This document shows positions 35,657 through 45,419 of a stretch of DNA of 64,000 nucleotides, one piece after another; position 1 is the first letter of the stretch, and each line of letters starts with the position of its first letter. The position numbers and the translations under genes are program-made. The notes below the pieces were generated by a model. It had not been told where the DNA came from, made no database searches, and was given only the letters and a program-made list of their open reading frames with translations. The DNA comes from Rubrobacter marinus (GTDB lineage: Bacteria; Actinomycetota; Rubrobacteria; Rubrobacterales; Rubrobacteraceae), in contig NZ_CP045121.1 of assembly GCF_011492965.1 (NCBI RefSeq), forward strand, positions 2,852,001-2,916,000, written 5' to 3'.

Positions 35657-37035
35657 GCCCGCGCCCCCGCGAGGCGCTTGCGCCCCAGGGCGCCGCTCCC
35701 GACGAACCGGCGCGCGAGAGTGGGCGTCGCCGCCCAGTGGGTGTGCAGGTAGCTCGCGCACACCCCGCCGGAGACGAAGCCCTCGGGCCCACGCCCGATC
35801 AGCTCCCAGGCGGGAGAGGCAAGGGGCGGCGCGCCGGCCCGCGGCTCGACGGCGGAGTAGTGGAACTCGTGGCCGCGCGCGGTGGCGCCCTCCTCCGCGA
35901 GCGGCGAGGGGGCGAGCGCGCGGGCCTCGCGGTAGCCCAGAGTGAGGCGGTCCGTCATCGTCGCTCCGGCGTCGAGGACGCCGCACATCGGATGCCCGTC
36001 GAGCTCGCGGCAGAGGTAGAGGAGGCCGCCGCACTCGGCGACGACCGGGCGCCCGCTCCCCGCGAACTCCCTTATGCGGTCCTTTAACGGCTCGTTCGCC
36101 GAGAGCGCCTCCGCGTAGGCTTCCGGGAAACCGCCGCCGAGGTAGAGGGCGTCCGTCCCCTCCGGGAGGCCCGCCTCCGAGGTCGGGTCGAAGGTCGCGA
36201 CCTCCGCGCCGGCCCCCTCCATGAGCTCCAGGTTCTCCCTGTACAGGAAGCTGAACGAGGGGCCCGTCGCGACGGCGACGCGGATCGGCGAGGTCTCCGG
36301 GTCCGGAGCCTCCGGCGTCCAAGCCCTCCCCTCGAGGCGCTCCGCGGAGGCGGCGAGGCGCGAGATGGCGTCGAGGTCGCACGAGCGCGAGATCTTCTCT
36401 CCGAGCCGCCCCAGCGCCTTCCTTGCCTCCTCGCGGCGCTCGGCGACCGGCACGAGGCCGAGGTGGCGGTCGGGGGTCGAGATGTCTTGGTCGCGACGGA
36501 GGACGCCGAGGACGGGGATGCCGAGGGGCGCCAGGGCCTCGCGCAGGATCGCCTCGTGTACCGGCGAGCCGACGCGGTTCAGGATCACGCCGGCCACCCT
36601 GAGCTCGGGGTCGAACGTGGCGTAGCCGTGCACCATCGCCGCCACCGACCGGGCCATCGCCCCGGCGTCCACCACCAGGAGGACCGGCGCGCCGAGAATC
36701 TTCGCGACGTGCGCGGTCGACGCCATCTCCCCGCCGCCCGTCTTGCCGTCGAAGAGGCCCATGACGCCCTCCACGATCGCGACGTCCGCCCCGCGGGCGC
36801 CGTGGGCGAAGAGCGGCGCTACAAGCTCCGGCCCGGAGAGGAAGGCGTCGAGGTTGCGGCCCGGGCGTCCTGCGGCGAGGGCGTGGTACGAGGGGTCGAT
36901 AAAGTCGGGGCCGACCTTGAACGGGGCGACCCTCTCGCCCCTCCGCGCGAAGGCGGCCATGAGGCCCGAGGCGACCGTCGTCTTGCCGGCGCCGGAGTGG
37001 GTGCCCGCGACCACTATGCGGGGGGTCCCTACCAC
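35653..37035 (-). CDS. cbiA: Cobyrinate a,c-diamide synthase
   Basis: 460 aa from GTG 37035, overlapping the cobO stop. N-terminal P-loop domain: RIVVAGTHSGAGKTTVASGLMAAF, PFKVGPDFIDPSYHALAAGR, EGVMGLFDG. C-terminal class I glutamine amidotransferase: ALYLGGGFPEAYAEALSAN, the nucleophile Cys in PVVAECGGLLYLCRELDG, and His in SYLHTHWAATP. Amidates the a and c side chains of cobyrinate. CobB/CbiA are homologous; the anaerobic neighbours favour the CbiA name. Confidence 0.95.
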   Translation of the reverse strand: MVGTPRIVVAGTHSGAGKTTVASGLMAAFARRGERVAPFKVGPDFIDPSYHALAAGRPGRNLDAFLSGPELVAPLFAHGARGADVAIVEGVMGLFDGKTGGGEMASTAHVAKILGAPVLLVVDAGAMARSVAAMVHGYATFDPELRVAGVILNRVGSPVHEAILREALAPLGIPVLGVLRRDQDISTPDRHLGLVPVAERREEARKALGRLGEKISRSCDLDAISRLAASAERLEGRAWTPEAPDPETSPIRVAVATGPSFSFLYRENLELMEGAGAEVATFDPTSEAGLPEGTDALYLGGGFPEAYAEALSANEPLKDRIREFAGSGRPVVAECGGLLYLCRELDGHPMCGVLDAGATMTDRLTLGYREARALAPSPLAEEGATARGHEFHYSAVEPRAGAPPLASPAWELIGRGPEGFVSGGVCASYLHTHWAATPTLARRFVGSGALGRKRLAGARA

Positions 37036-37637
37036 TCGATCCCCTTCTGGCCCCGGTAGCCCTCGTCGAAGGGGTGCTTGACCTTGCGGATCTCGCTGAC
37101 GAGGTCGGCGATCTCCACGAGGGGCTCGGGCGCGTCGCGCCCGGTGATGATGACGTGCTGGAAGCCGGGGCGGTTCTTGAGGACCTCGACCACCTCCTGC
37201 GTATCGACCCAGCCGAACTTCATCGGGTAGGTGAACTCGTCGAGGAGGAGCATGTCGTAGGTCTCGTCGGCGAGGCGGCGCTTGACCTCCTCCCAGCCCT
37301 CGCGCGCCTTGTCCGCGCTCTCCTCCAGGTCCTTGGAGGTCCACGTCCAGCCGTCGCCCTGCTTGAACCAGTCTATGTTCCCCAGAGCCTCGGCGGCCTT
37401 CTGCTCCCCGACGTTCCACTTGCCGCTCTTGACGAACTGGTAGACCCCGATCCTGTACCCCCGCGCCCAGCCCCTGAGCATGACCCCGAAGGAGGCCGTG
37501 GACTTCCCCTTGCCGTGCCCGGTGTTGATGACGATGAGCGCCCGCTCCCTGTGAGAGCGCCGCCTGAGCCTCTCCTCGCGCGGCTCCCTTCCCGCGCCGG
37601 CCTCGTCCCGGACCGTCTCGCTACCCATCTCGCTCAC
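37029..37637 (-). CDS. cobO: Cob(I)yrinic acid a,c-diamide adenosyltransferase (CobO/BtuR type)
   Basis: 202 aa from GTG 37637, overlapping the chlID stop (GTGA). A basic, polar N-terminal extension precedes RALIVINTGHGKGKSTASFGV (P-loop GHGKGKST), RGYRIGVYQFVKSGKWNVGE, MLLLDEFTYPMKFGWV and VIITGRDAPEPLVEIADLVSE. Adds the 5'-deoxyadenosyl ligand. A second, unrelated PduO-type transferase lies at 46932, so both families occur at this locus. Confidence 0.95.
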   Translation of the reverse strand: MSEMGSETVRDEAGAGREPREERLRRRSHRERALIVINTGHGKGKSTASFGVMLRGWARGYRIGVYQFVKSGKWNVGEQKAAEALGNIDWFKQGDGWTWTSKDLEESADKAREGWEEVKRRLADETYDMLLLDEFTYPMKFGWVDTQEVVEVLKNRPGFQHVIITGRDAPEPLVEIADLVSEIRKVKHPFDEGYRGQKGIEW

Positions 37638-39586
37638 GCCACCCGCCTCCTCTCGACCAGTTCGACCAGACCGTCGGCCCGAAGGTCGTCCAGCCTCATG
37701 CATCTCGCCCCCAGGGCCCCGGCGACGCCCTCGGCCATCCCGAGCCTCACGAACCCCTCCTCCGTGTCCACGACGATCGACCGGACCCCGAGGCCGCGGA
37801 GCCCCGCCGCCGCGTCCTTCGGGTCCGGCCCCGCGGTGAACCGCCCGTCGGTGAGGAGTACGAGCAGGGGGCGGCGCTCCTTCTCCCGCGTCCTCTCCCT
37901 TTTTAGCACCTCGGCCGCCGTCTCGAGCCCGGCCGAGAGCGGGGTCCGCCCGCCCGTCGGCAGCTCCTCGAGGCGCCGGGCGGCGAGCTCCACGCTCGCG
38001 GTCGGGGGGAGGAGAACCCTCGCCCCGTCGCCCCGGAAGGAGACGAGGCCCACCTTGTCGCGGCGCTGGTAGGCGTCCGAGAGGAGGGAGAGGACGGCGC
38101 CCTTCACGGCGCTCATGCGCTTACGAGCAGCCATCGAGCCGCTCGCGTCCACGAGGAAGAGGATCAGGTTCCCCTCCCTCCCCTCCCGCACCTTCTCCCT
38201 GAGGTCCTCGCGCCGCACCACGAGCCCCCGTCCACCGGAGCCGCGCCGCCCCTGGCGCGGCGCGGCGGCGCGCACCGTCGCGGCGAGCGCGACGTCCCGT
38301 ACCTCTCCGGCAGCCTCGCGGTCCCCGACGCTTCCGCCGTGGGGGCTCCCGAGCACCCGGCTCCGGCGGCCGAGGGGACCGCCGCGGCCCTTCTCGGGGA
38401 GCTCCAGGCGCACCGGCTCGAACCGCTCCCCGGCGGCGTGGCCCCTCTCCCCGGAGCCAGCTCTGCTCTCCGAGGGCTCGCCGCCGGACCGGGCCCCCGG
38501 CTCGCCGCCAGGGGGTTGCTGGTCTCGCCATCGCCCCCTTCGGGGGAGCCGTACCGTCGGGGTCGTCCGGCGGGTCGGGGCTCTCGCCGAGGGCGGCCTC
38601 GATCTCCTCGGGGTCCACCCCGGGCTGCTCGAAGGGGCCGCGCCTGCGGCGGTGCGAGAGCGCGAGCAGCGCGGCCCGCCGGACGTCGTCGAGGGAGACC
38701 TCATCCCTCCCCTCCCACGCCGCCAGGGCGCGCGCGGTCTTCGCGGTCACGATGTCGCCCCTGAGGCCGTCCACCCCGAGTTCGGCGCAGAGGGCGGAGA
38801 TCTTGTAGAGGACGTCGTCGGTGATGGTGGTACCGGGGAGACGGGTGCGCGCCTCCCCGACGAGGGCCGCGACCTCCCCGTCCGCCCCGCCCACTTCCGG
38901 GCGAACTCCTCCGCGTCGGCCTCGTGGTGGAGGCGGCGCCGCACGATCTCGACGCGCTCCTTCGGGTCCGGGCTGCCCGTCACCTCGACCGTCACGCCGA
39001 AGCGGTCCAGAAGCTGCGGCCTGAGCTCGCCCTCCTCGGGGTTCATCGTGCCGACGAGGATGAAGCGCGACGGGTGCCTGACGCTCACCCCCTCCCGCTC
39101 GACGTGGTTCGTCCCCATCGCCGCCACGTCGAGGAGCAGGTCCACGAGGTGGTCAGAGAGCAGGTTCACCTCGTCCACGTACAGGATGCCGCGGTGGGCC
39201 GCCGCGAGAATTCCCGGCTCGAAGGCCTTCTTCCCCTCCAAGAGCGCCTTCTCGAGGTCCAGCGTCCCCGCGAGCCTGTCCGTGCTCGCCCCCACCGGCA
39301 GCTCCACGAGCCTCACCGGCCGCTCCTCGGCCGGCGCATCCTCGGGGTGCGGCCCCGCCGGACACTCCGGGTTCGGCGCCTCGGGGTCACACGAGTACGG
39401 GCATCCGGCGACTACCCGGATCGGGGGCAAGAGCCCGGCCAGCGACCGGACCGCCGTGGACTTGGCGGTCCCCTTCTCCCCGCGCACGAGGACGCCCCCC
39501 ACCTCCGGGGAGACGGCGTTTATCAGCAGGGCGAGCTTCAGGTCTTCCTGACCGACGATCGCGGAGAAGGGGTAGGAGGCCGTCAC
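37634..39586 (-). CDS. ChlI-ChlD fused chelatase ATPase/VWA subunit, frame broken
   Basis: About 650 aa. N-terminal AAA+ part: [20 protein letters not shown], Walker [51 protein letters not shown]. After EEFARKWAG the frame changes to [18 protein letters not shown] and [20 protein letters not shown], an acidic/Pro linker, then a VWA domain with MIDAS sequence [12 protein letters not shown]. One base is missing at 38885-38888 and one is extra (or two missing) in the linker about 38510-38570. With CobN it would form a CobNST-like cobaltochelatase motor (inference from adjacency). Confidence 0.9.
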
Positions 39587-39783
39587 CGGATCCTCCTCTC
39601 CCAGAAGACGCGCAACAGCACGACGCCGATCATGACCGCCGGGACGAACAGCGCGACCCAGAGAACGCCGCCCCCGATCCCGTCGATCGCCTCCCTCACC
39701 GTGTTGGCGAGAACGAGCAGGAATAGGGACAAGCAGAGGGCTGCCACAGGATGCCGGCGTATGCGGGCCTCCGCGCCTCTCAA
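39583..39783 (-). CDS. Small membrane protein of the cobN-chlID gap
   Basis: 66 aa from TTG 39783, stop overlapping the chlID ATG. Sequence starts [20 protein letters not shown]; two helices ([17 protein letters not shown] and [23 protein letters not shown]), a short basic end. Just upstream lies a 22-codon frame (ATG 39848 to TGA 39780) reading [20 protein letters not shown]; one missing G near 39785 would fuse the two into an 89-aa protein. No family recognised. Position between chelatase subunits suggests a role in metal supply or chelatase anchoring (inference). Confidence 0.55.
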   Translation of the reverse strand: MRGAEARIRRHPVAALCLSLFLLVLANTVREAIDGIGGGVLWVALFVPAVMIGVVLLRVFWERRIR

Positions 39784-39847
39784 CCTCGATCCCCCAGAGT
39801 CCCCTCGGCCTTTGGGCGCAAGCTTGCTCCGAAGAGGTTGCTCGCCA

Positions 39848-40039
39848 TCAATGGAGCCGATCCCCGTCGAGAAACGACTTGAGCAACAGGACGAAGAGCA
39901 GAGTCGCCAACCCGTACGTGACGACCGCCGTGCCGAACGCATCCACAAAGAAAGCGGCGGCCAGCAGCAGGACGGTCGCGCTGCACAGCTCGATGAGGCG
40001 CACCGGCCTCTGAAGGAGCCACCGGCCGAACGTCCTCAC
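39848..40039 (-). CDS. Small two-helix membrane protein after cobN
   Basis: 63 aa from GTG 40039, overlapping the cobN stop (GTGA). VRTFGRWLLQRPVRLIELCS, then LLLAAAFFVDAFGTAVVTYG and LATLLFVLLLKSFLDGDRLH. Predicted two membrane helices. Its TGA overlaps the ATG of the next tiny frame by one base, so it is part of the coupled translation chain. No family recognised; conserved placement next to cobN in relatives would be the test of reality. Confidence 0.6.
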   Translation of the reverse strand: MRTFGRWLLQRPVRLIELCSATVLLLAAAFFVDAFGTAVVTYGLATLLFVLLLKSFLDGDRLH

Positions 40040-43000
40040 GCCCGGTCCTCCAGCATCCCCTCGGCCTCCAGGTAGACCCCCTTGAGGCCGTCGAGGTCCT
40101 CGGGCTCGGGCTCGGCCCACATGCCGCGGTCGGCGGCTTCCAGGAGGCGCTCGCTTATGGCGCGCAGGGCCCACGGGTTGGACTGCTGCATGAACTCGCG
40201 GACCCCTTCGTCCAGGACGTACTTTCTGGTGACGTCGCGGTACATCCAGTCCTCGACGACGCCCGCGGTGGCGTCGTAGCCGAAGAGGTAGTCGACGGTG
40301 GCGGAGAGCTCGAAGGCGCCCTTGTAGCCGTGTTTTTGCATGGCGCCGATCCACTTCGGGTTCGCCACCCGGCTGCGGAAGACGCGTCGCGCCTCCTCGG
40401 AGAGGTCGCGGGTCTTCGGGCGCGAGGGGTCGGCGGAGTCTCCTATGTAGGCCTTGGGGTCGCGGCCGGTGAGGGCGCGGACCGCGGCGATCATGCCGCC
40501 GTGGTACTGGAAGTAGTCGTCGGAGTCGAACAGGTCGTGCTCGCGGTTGTCTATGTTCTTGACGGCGACCTCGGTGCGCCGCAGGTTCGAGTGCAGCGCG
40601 TCGCGCGCCTCCACCCCGTCGAGGCCCTTCCCGTAGGCATAGCCGCCCCAGACGGCGTAGACCTCGGCGAGGTCCTCGTCGTCGCGCCAGTTGCGCGCGT
40701 CCATGAGCGGCAGGAGTCCCGCCCCGTAAGCTCCGGGCTTGGAGCCAAAGATGCGGGTCGTGGAGCGGCGCTCATCGGCTCCTTCGTCACGCTCCCCGCG
40801 GGCGTGCTTTCGGACGAAGTTCATCTCGTCGGGCTCGTCGAGGGCGGCGACGGTGCGGACCGCCTCGTCCATAAGGGAGATCAGGTTAGGGAAAGCGTCC
40901 CGGAAGAAGCCGCTGATCCTGACGGTGACGTCGATCCTGGGGCGCCCGAGCTCCTCCAACGACACGACCTCGAGCCCAGTCACGCGCCGGGACTCCTCGT
41001 TCCACGTCGGACGTACCCCCATGAGCGCGAGGATCTCGGCGATGTCGTCCCCCTGGGTACGCATCGCCGCCGTCCCCCACACCACGATCCCGACGGTCTC
41101 CGGATACCGCCCCTCCTCTTCCACATGGCGCCGGAGCAGGTCGTCGGCGAGCCCCTGCCCGACCTCCCAAGAGAGCGCGCTCGGGAGCGCCTTGGGATCG
41201 ACGGAGTAGAAGTTGCGCCCCGTCGGCAGCACGTTGACGAGCCCCCGCGTCGGCGACCCGGAGGGACCGGCCGGCACGTAGCCGCCGGAGAGCCCGGAGA
41301 GCAGGTTCTTCGTCTCCTCCGGCGTCCGCATCAGGCGCGGCACGACCTCGCCGGCGGCGAAGCGCAGGGAGCGGGCCACCCCATCGTCCGCCACGCCCAG
41401 GACCTCCTCGCAGACGGCTTCGGCCACACTCGCGTCCCAGCCGCGTTCCTCCAGCGCGAGGAGCAGGGCCTGCGACGCCTCCTCCAGAAGATCCAGAAGG
41501 TCCGATGCGGTCGCGACCGGGCCCTCCCCGGGGAAGCGGGCAGAGAGGGCTTCGGGGGCCTCGGCGCGGGTGCCGCCGTTCTCGGCGAGGGAGCGTTCGT
41601 CGAGGCCGTAGGCCGCGCCGACGGCCCTTCTGAGGCCCGGGGTCTCGCCGGCGCCGAGGCGCAGGATCGAGGCGACGAGGTGGCGCAAGGGCTCGCCCTC
41701 GGGGGTCTCGCCGAGGACGTGGAGGCCGCCCCGGATCGGGAGGTCCTTTATCTCGCAGAGGTAGCCGTCGACGTGGGTCAGGAAGTCGCCGAACTCCTCG
41801 GGCTGCTCCTCCACGCCGAGGTCGCGGTGGAGCTCGGCGTCGCGCAGGACCTCCCAGATCCTGACGCGTATGGCCGGCAGCTTAGAAGGGTCTAGCGTCT
41901 CCACCTGGTAGTACTCGTCCAGAAGCTGCTCCAGCTTCGCCAGGTCGTCGTAGGTCTCGGCGCGCGTCATCGGCGGGATGAGGTGGTCCACGACCGTCGC
42001 GTGCGCCCGGCGCTTTGCTTGCGTCCCCTCCCCGGGGTCGTTGACGACGAACGGGTAGAAGAGCGGGACGTCGCGGAGCGCCGCGTCCGGCGCGCACGAG
42101 CCCGAGAGCCCAAGGGACTTGCCCGGGAGCCATTCGAGCGTCCCGTGCTTGCCGAGGTGGACGACGGCGTCGGCCCCGAACTCTTCTATCACCCACCAGT
42201 AGGCGGCGAGGTAGTGGTGGGTCGGCGGGAGGTCGGGGTCGTGGTAGATCGCGATCGGGTTCTCCCCGAACCCGCGGGGCGCCTGTATCCCGACGAACAC
42301 GTCCCCGAACCGCAGGCCCGCGACGACGAACTCGCCCCCGTCGACGTAGAGCTCCCCCGGCGGCGGCCCCCAGTGCTCCTCGACCTCGTCCCTCAAGGGC
42401 TCCGGCAGCCGCGCGAACCACTCCGCGTACCGGCGCGTCTCCAGCCGGCCCACGGCGCCCCCGAGCTGCTCCTCGGTCAGAAACTCGAGGTCGTGCCCGC
42501 CGGCGGCGATCAGGGAGTGGATAAGCTCGTCCCCGCTCTCCGGCACCCCGTCGACGCCGTACCCGGCCTCGCGCATCGCCCGCAGGAGCCGGACGGCACT
42601 TGCCGGTGTGTCGAGCCCTACGGCGTTCCCGACGCGCGAGTGCTTTGTCGGGTAGTTGGAGAGTAGAATCGCTACCTTCTTCCCGCTGTTCGGCGTCGTC
42701 CCGAGGCGCGCGAACCGGGCGGCGAGGCCGGCGAGGCGCGAGACACGCTCCCCGTCTGTCCTGTACAAGGTAAGCGGGGCGCCGACGGGCGAGCCCTCGG
42801 AGGAGCGCTCCTTGAAGGAGAACGGGACGCCGATGATGCGGCCGTCGAACTCGGGAATGGCGACCTGCCAGGCGGTGTCCAGCGGCGAGAGCCCGGCGTC
42901 GGAGCCGAGCCACGCCTCGCGAGAAGAGGTCGTGCAGATGCCCTGCACCACCGGCACCCCGAGGGATTCGAGCGCGGGCACCTCCCACTCCAGCCAGCCC

Positions 43001-43791
43001 TCCGGCGAGCCCGCCTTTACGGCGTCCGCCGCGTTCGACCCCCCGCCCGCGAGCACGGTGGTCACGAGGCAGTCCACCCGGCCTTTCAGCATCTCCAGCG
43101 CGGGCACCCCGCCGTCCGGCGCGGCCCGGAGCGAGTAGCAGAACACGGGCAGGGCATCCGCCCCGGCCTCGTCGAGGGCAGCGACGAGGTCGTCCACGAA
43201 AGCCGTGTTCCCGCTCATCCAGTGGGCGCGGTAGAAGACGATCCCGACGGTCGGGCGCTCCGCGTCGTGGATGGAGCGGAGGTCCTCCAGCGAGGCACCC
43301 TCGGGCAGGTCGGGGTGGTAGACGCCGACGTCGGGCAGGGCCTTCGGGGGCTCGAAGCCGTAGCCCTCGACGAGGAGCGTGTCGGCGACGAAGCGCAGGA
43401 GGTTCTCCGTGTTCCCGACGCCGCCGTGCCTGAGGTACTCGAAGGCCTCGGCGACCGTGCCCGAGGGGGCGGTCGAGAGGGCGGTGAGCTCCGCGTCCGG
43501 CTCCGCCTCGCCGCCGAACGCGAGCAGGGGGATGCTCAGGTCGTCGCAGCGGCGCCGAAGGTCCTCGACCCCCTCCGACCAGGCCCTCTTCCCGCCGAGG
43601 AGGCGCAGCATCACGGCGCTCGTCTCCGGCAGCGTCTCTTCGAGGAAGGCGCGGGGATCGGCGAGGTTCACGGGGTTGGCGCACCGGACCCCGGGGAAGC
43701 CGCCGGGCAGGGCCTCGGAGGCCTTCGCCGCGGCCAGTATCTCGGTGTCGGCGGTCGTCAGGAAGAGCAGCTTCCGGGAGCTCTCGGCCAT
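40036..43791 (-). CDS. cobN: Cobaltochelatase large subunit CobN
   Basis: 1251 aa, intact, the longest gene here. CobN/BchH-family motifs: VGIVFYRAHWMSGNTAFVDD, GIVVWGTAAMRTQGDDIAEIL, YWWVIEEFGADAVVHLGKHG, LEWLPGKSLGLSGSCAPD, ALLPLMDARNW-type segment near 1050, YNHDDYF-equivalent DLFDSDDYFQYHGGMIAAVRAL and AKPKWIG-like VANPKWIGAMQKHGYKGAFEL. Inserts cobalt into hydrogenobyrinate diamide in the aerobic route with CobS/CobT; here the ChlID fusion is the likely motor. Overlaps cbiP by one base. Its coexistence with CbiX is noted as a finding. Confidence 0.95.
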   Translation of the reverse strand: MAESSRKLLFLTTADTEILAAAKASEALPGGFPGVRCANPVNLADPRAFLEETLPETSAVMLRLLGGKRAWSEGVEDLRRRCDDLSIPLLAFGGEAEPDAELTALSTAPSGTVAEAFEYLRHGGVGNTENLLRFVADTLLVEGYGFEPPKALPDVGVYHPDLPEGASLEDLRSIHDAERPTVGIVFYRAHWMSGNTAFVDDLVAALDEAGADALPVFCYSLRAAPDGGVPALEMLKGRVDCLVTTVLAGGGSNAADAVKAGSPEGWLEWEVPALESLGVPVVQGICTTSSREAWLGSDAGLSPLDTAWQVAIPEFDGRIIGVPFSFKERSSEGSPVGAPLTLYRTDGERVSRLAGLAARFARLGTTPNSGKKVAILLSNYPTKHSRVGNAVGLDTPASAVRLLRAMREAGYGVDGVPESGDELIHSLIAAGGHDLEFLTEEQLGGAVGRLETRRYAEWFARLPEPLRDEVEEHWGPPPGELYVDGGEFVVAGLRFGDVFVGIQAPRGFGENPIAIYHDPDLPPTHHYLAAYWWVIEEFGADAVVHLGKHGTLEWLPGKSLGLSGSCAPDAALRDVPLFYPFVVNDPGEGTQAKRRAHATVVDHLIPPMTRAETYDDLAKLEQLLDEYYQVETLDPSKLPAIRVRIWEVLRDAELHRDLGVEEQPEEFGDFLTHVDGYLCEIKDLPIRGGLHVLGETPEGEPLRHLVASILRLGAGETPGLRRAVGAAYGLDERSLAENGGTRAEAPEALSARFPGEGPVATASDLLDLLEEASQALLLALEERGWDASVAEAVCEEVLGVADDGVARSLRFAAGEVVPRLMRTPEETKNLLSGLSGGYVPAGPSGSPTRGLVNVLPTGRNFYSVDPKALPSALSWEVGQGLADDLLRRHVEEEGRYPETVGIVVWGTAAMRTQGDDIAEILALMGVRPTWNEESRRVTGLEVVSLEELGRPRIDVTVRISGFFRDAFPNLISLMDEAVRTVAALDEPDEMNFVRKHARGERDEGADERRSTTRIFGSKPGAYGAGLLPLMDARNWRDDEDLAEVYAVWGGYAYGKGLDGVEARDALHSNLRRTEVAVKNIDNREHDLFDSDDYFQYHGGMIAAVRALTGRDPKAYIGDSADPSRPKTRDLSEEARRVFRSRVANPKWIGAMQKHGYKGAFELSATVDYLFGYDATAGVVEDWMYRDVTRKYVLDEGVREFMQQSNPWALRAISERLLEAADRGMWAEPEPEDLDGLKGVYLEAEGMLEDRA

Positions 43792-45419
43792 CAGCCCTCT
43801 GCCTTCAGCTTCATCTCATCCTCCGCTGGTCTCGTGTGCTTCTCGGTGTCGTCGGGGGCGTCGTGCCCGTTCCAGGCCGATCCAAGGGGCGCCCGCCCGT
43901 CGCCGTTCGATAGCCAGGAGCCGACGACGGGGAGAGCCGCGGGCGCGCCGTCCTCCACGAGGCGGAGCAGCCCCTCGCGGTCCACGCTCTCGGCGACGAG
44001 GTCCCCGAGCCGGTCGAGCTGGGCCTCGCGCGCGGCGGCGAAGGCCTCGTCCCCGGGCCTCCAGTCGAGACCGCGCACGCCGGCGACGCGGCGGAGAAAG
44101 GCCCGGCGGAAGGCGTCCGACTCGAAGACGCCGTGCCAGGAGGTGCCGAAGGTTTCCCCGACGGCGCAGCCTTCGTCGAGGCCTTCGGTCGCGAAGACGG
44201 GCTCGCCGCCCGAGCGGCGCACGCGGCCGTGGCGGATCTCGTACCCCGAGACCGGCTCGGCCCCGAAGAGCGACGCCCTACCCTCCGGGCGGCCCAGGAT
44301 CTTCTCCTCCTCGAAGGCCGTCTCGACGGGGAGGAGCCCGAGCCCGGAGACCTCCCCCTTCCGGCTCTCGACGCCGTCCACGATACGGCGGCCCATCATC
44401 TGGTAGCCGCCGCAGATCCCGAGGGTCGGGAGCCCCCGCCGCGACCTCTCCAGGATCGCCCGGTCGAGGCCGGAGGCGCGGAGCGCGGCCAGGTCGTCGA
44501 CGGTCGCCTTCGTGCCGGGGAGGACGGCGAGGTCGGCCTCGAGCACCTCCTCCGGCGACAGGGTGAAGCGGACCGCCACTCCCGGCTCGTGCGCCAGGGG
44601 ATCCAGGTCGGTGAAGTTGCTGATCCTGCCGAGGCGCACGACCGCCACGCGCAGGACGTCCCCACCGAGCGGCGGCCGGGCGGGGCGCGGCGAGTCGAGG
44701 GCGAGGGAGTCCTCCCCGTCGAGGAGGCTCAGGCCCCTCGCGTGGGGGAGCGTCCCGAGGAACGGCCGGCCCGTCATCCCGCTCATCTGCCGGAGCCCCG
44801 GCTCGAGGACCGCCGGGTCGCCTCTGAACTTGTTTACGAGAAAGCCCCCGACGAGCGCCTGGTCCTCCGGCGAGAGGAGGGCGAGCGTCCCGTAGAGGGA
44901 GGCGAAGAGCCCGCCCCGGTCGATGTCCCCGACCACGACGACCGGCAGGCGCGCGGCACGGGCGAGGCCCATGTTCGCGATGTCGTTCTTTCGCAGGTTG
45001 ATCTCCGCCGGGCTCCCGGCCCCCTCGCAAACGACCACGTCGAACCGGCGCCTGAGGTCCGAGAGGGAGTCCAGGACGACGGGCAGCAGCTCCTGCTTCA
45101 TCGCCCCGTAGCTCTTCGCGGTGGCCGTGGCGTAGGGCTTGCCGCGCAGGATCACCTGCGTCTCGCGCTCGGCCGAGGGCTTGAGGAGGACCGGGTTCAT
45201 CGCCGCCTCGGGCTCGATCCTCGCCGCCGCCGCCTGCGCCGCCTGGGCCCGCCCGATCTCCGCCCCCTCCCGCGTGACGAAGCTGTTGAGCGCCATGTTC
45301 TGCGCCTTGAACGGGGCCACCCTCACGCCCTCGCGCCGCAGCCAGCGGCAGATGCCGGCGACGACCACGCTCTTCCCGGCGTCCGAGTGCGTCCCGGCCA
45401 CGAGCAGCGCGCCCCTCAC
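43791..45419 (-). CDS. cbiP: Cobyric acid synthase
   Basis: 542 aa from GTG 45419, overlapping the cbtA stop. N-terminal: ALLVAGTHSDAGKSVVVAGICRWL, VAPFKAQNMALNSFVTREGAEIGRAQ (family signature), EGAGSPAEINLRKNDIANMGLA, VVGDIDRGGLFASLYGT. C-terminal glutaminase: LPTLGICGGYQMMGRRI with nucleophile Cys and GTSWHGVFESDAFRRAFL with His. Amidates side chains b, d, e and g of adenosylcobyrinate diamide. Intact; a 60-residue polar tail follows the enzyme core. Confidence 0.95.
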   Translation of the reverse strand: MRGALLVAGTHSDAGKSVVVAGICRWLRREGVRVAPFKAQNMALNSFVTREGAEIGRAQAAQAAAARIEPEAAMNPVLLKPSAERETQVILRGKPYATATAKSYGAMKQELLPVVLDSLSDLRRRFDVVVCEGAGSPAEINLRKNDIANMGLARAARLPVVVVGDIDRGGLFASLYGTLALLSPEDQALVGGFLVNKFRGDPAVLEPGLRQMSGMTGRPFLGTLPHARGLSLLDGEDSLALDSPRPARPPLGGDVLRVAVVRLGRISNFTDLDPLAHEPGVAVRFTLSPEEVLEADLAVLPGTKATVDDLAALRASGLDRAILERSRRGLPTLGICGGYQMMGRRIVDGVESRKGEVSGLGLLPVETAFEEEKILGRPEGRASLFGAEPVSGYEIRHGRVRRSGGEPVFATEGLDEGCAVGETFGTSWHGVFESDAFRRAFLRRVAGVRGLDWRPGDEAFAAAREAQLDRLGDLVAESVDREGLLRLVEDGAPAALPVVGSWLSNGDGRAPLGSAWNGHDAPDDTEKHTRPAEDEMKLKAEG

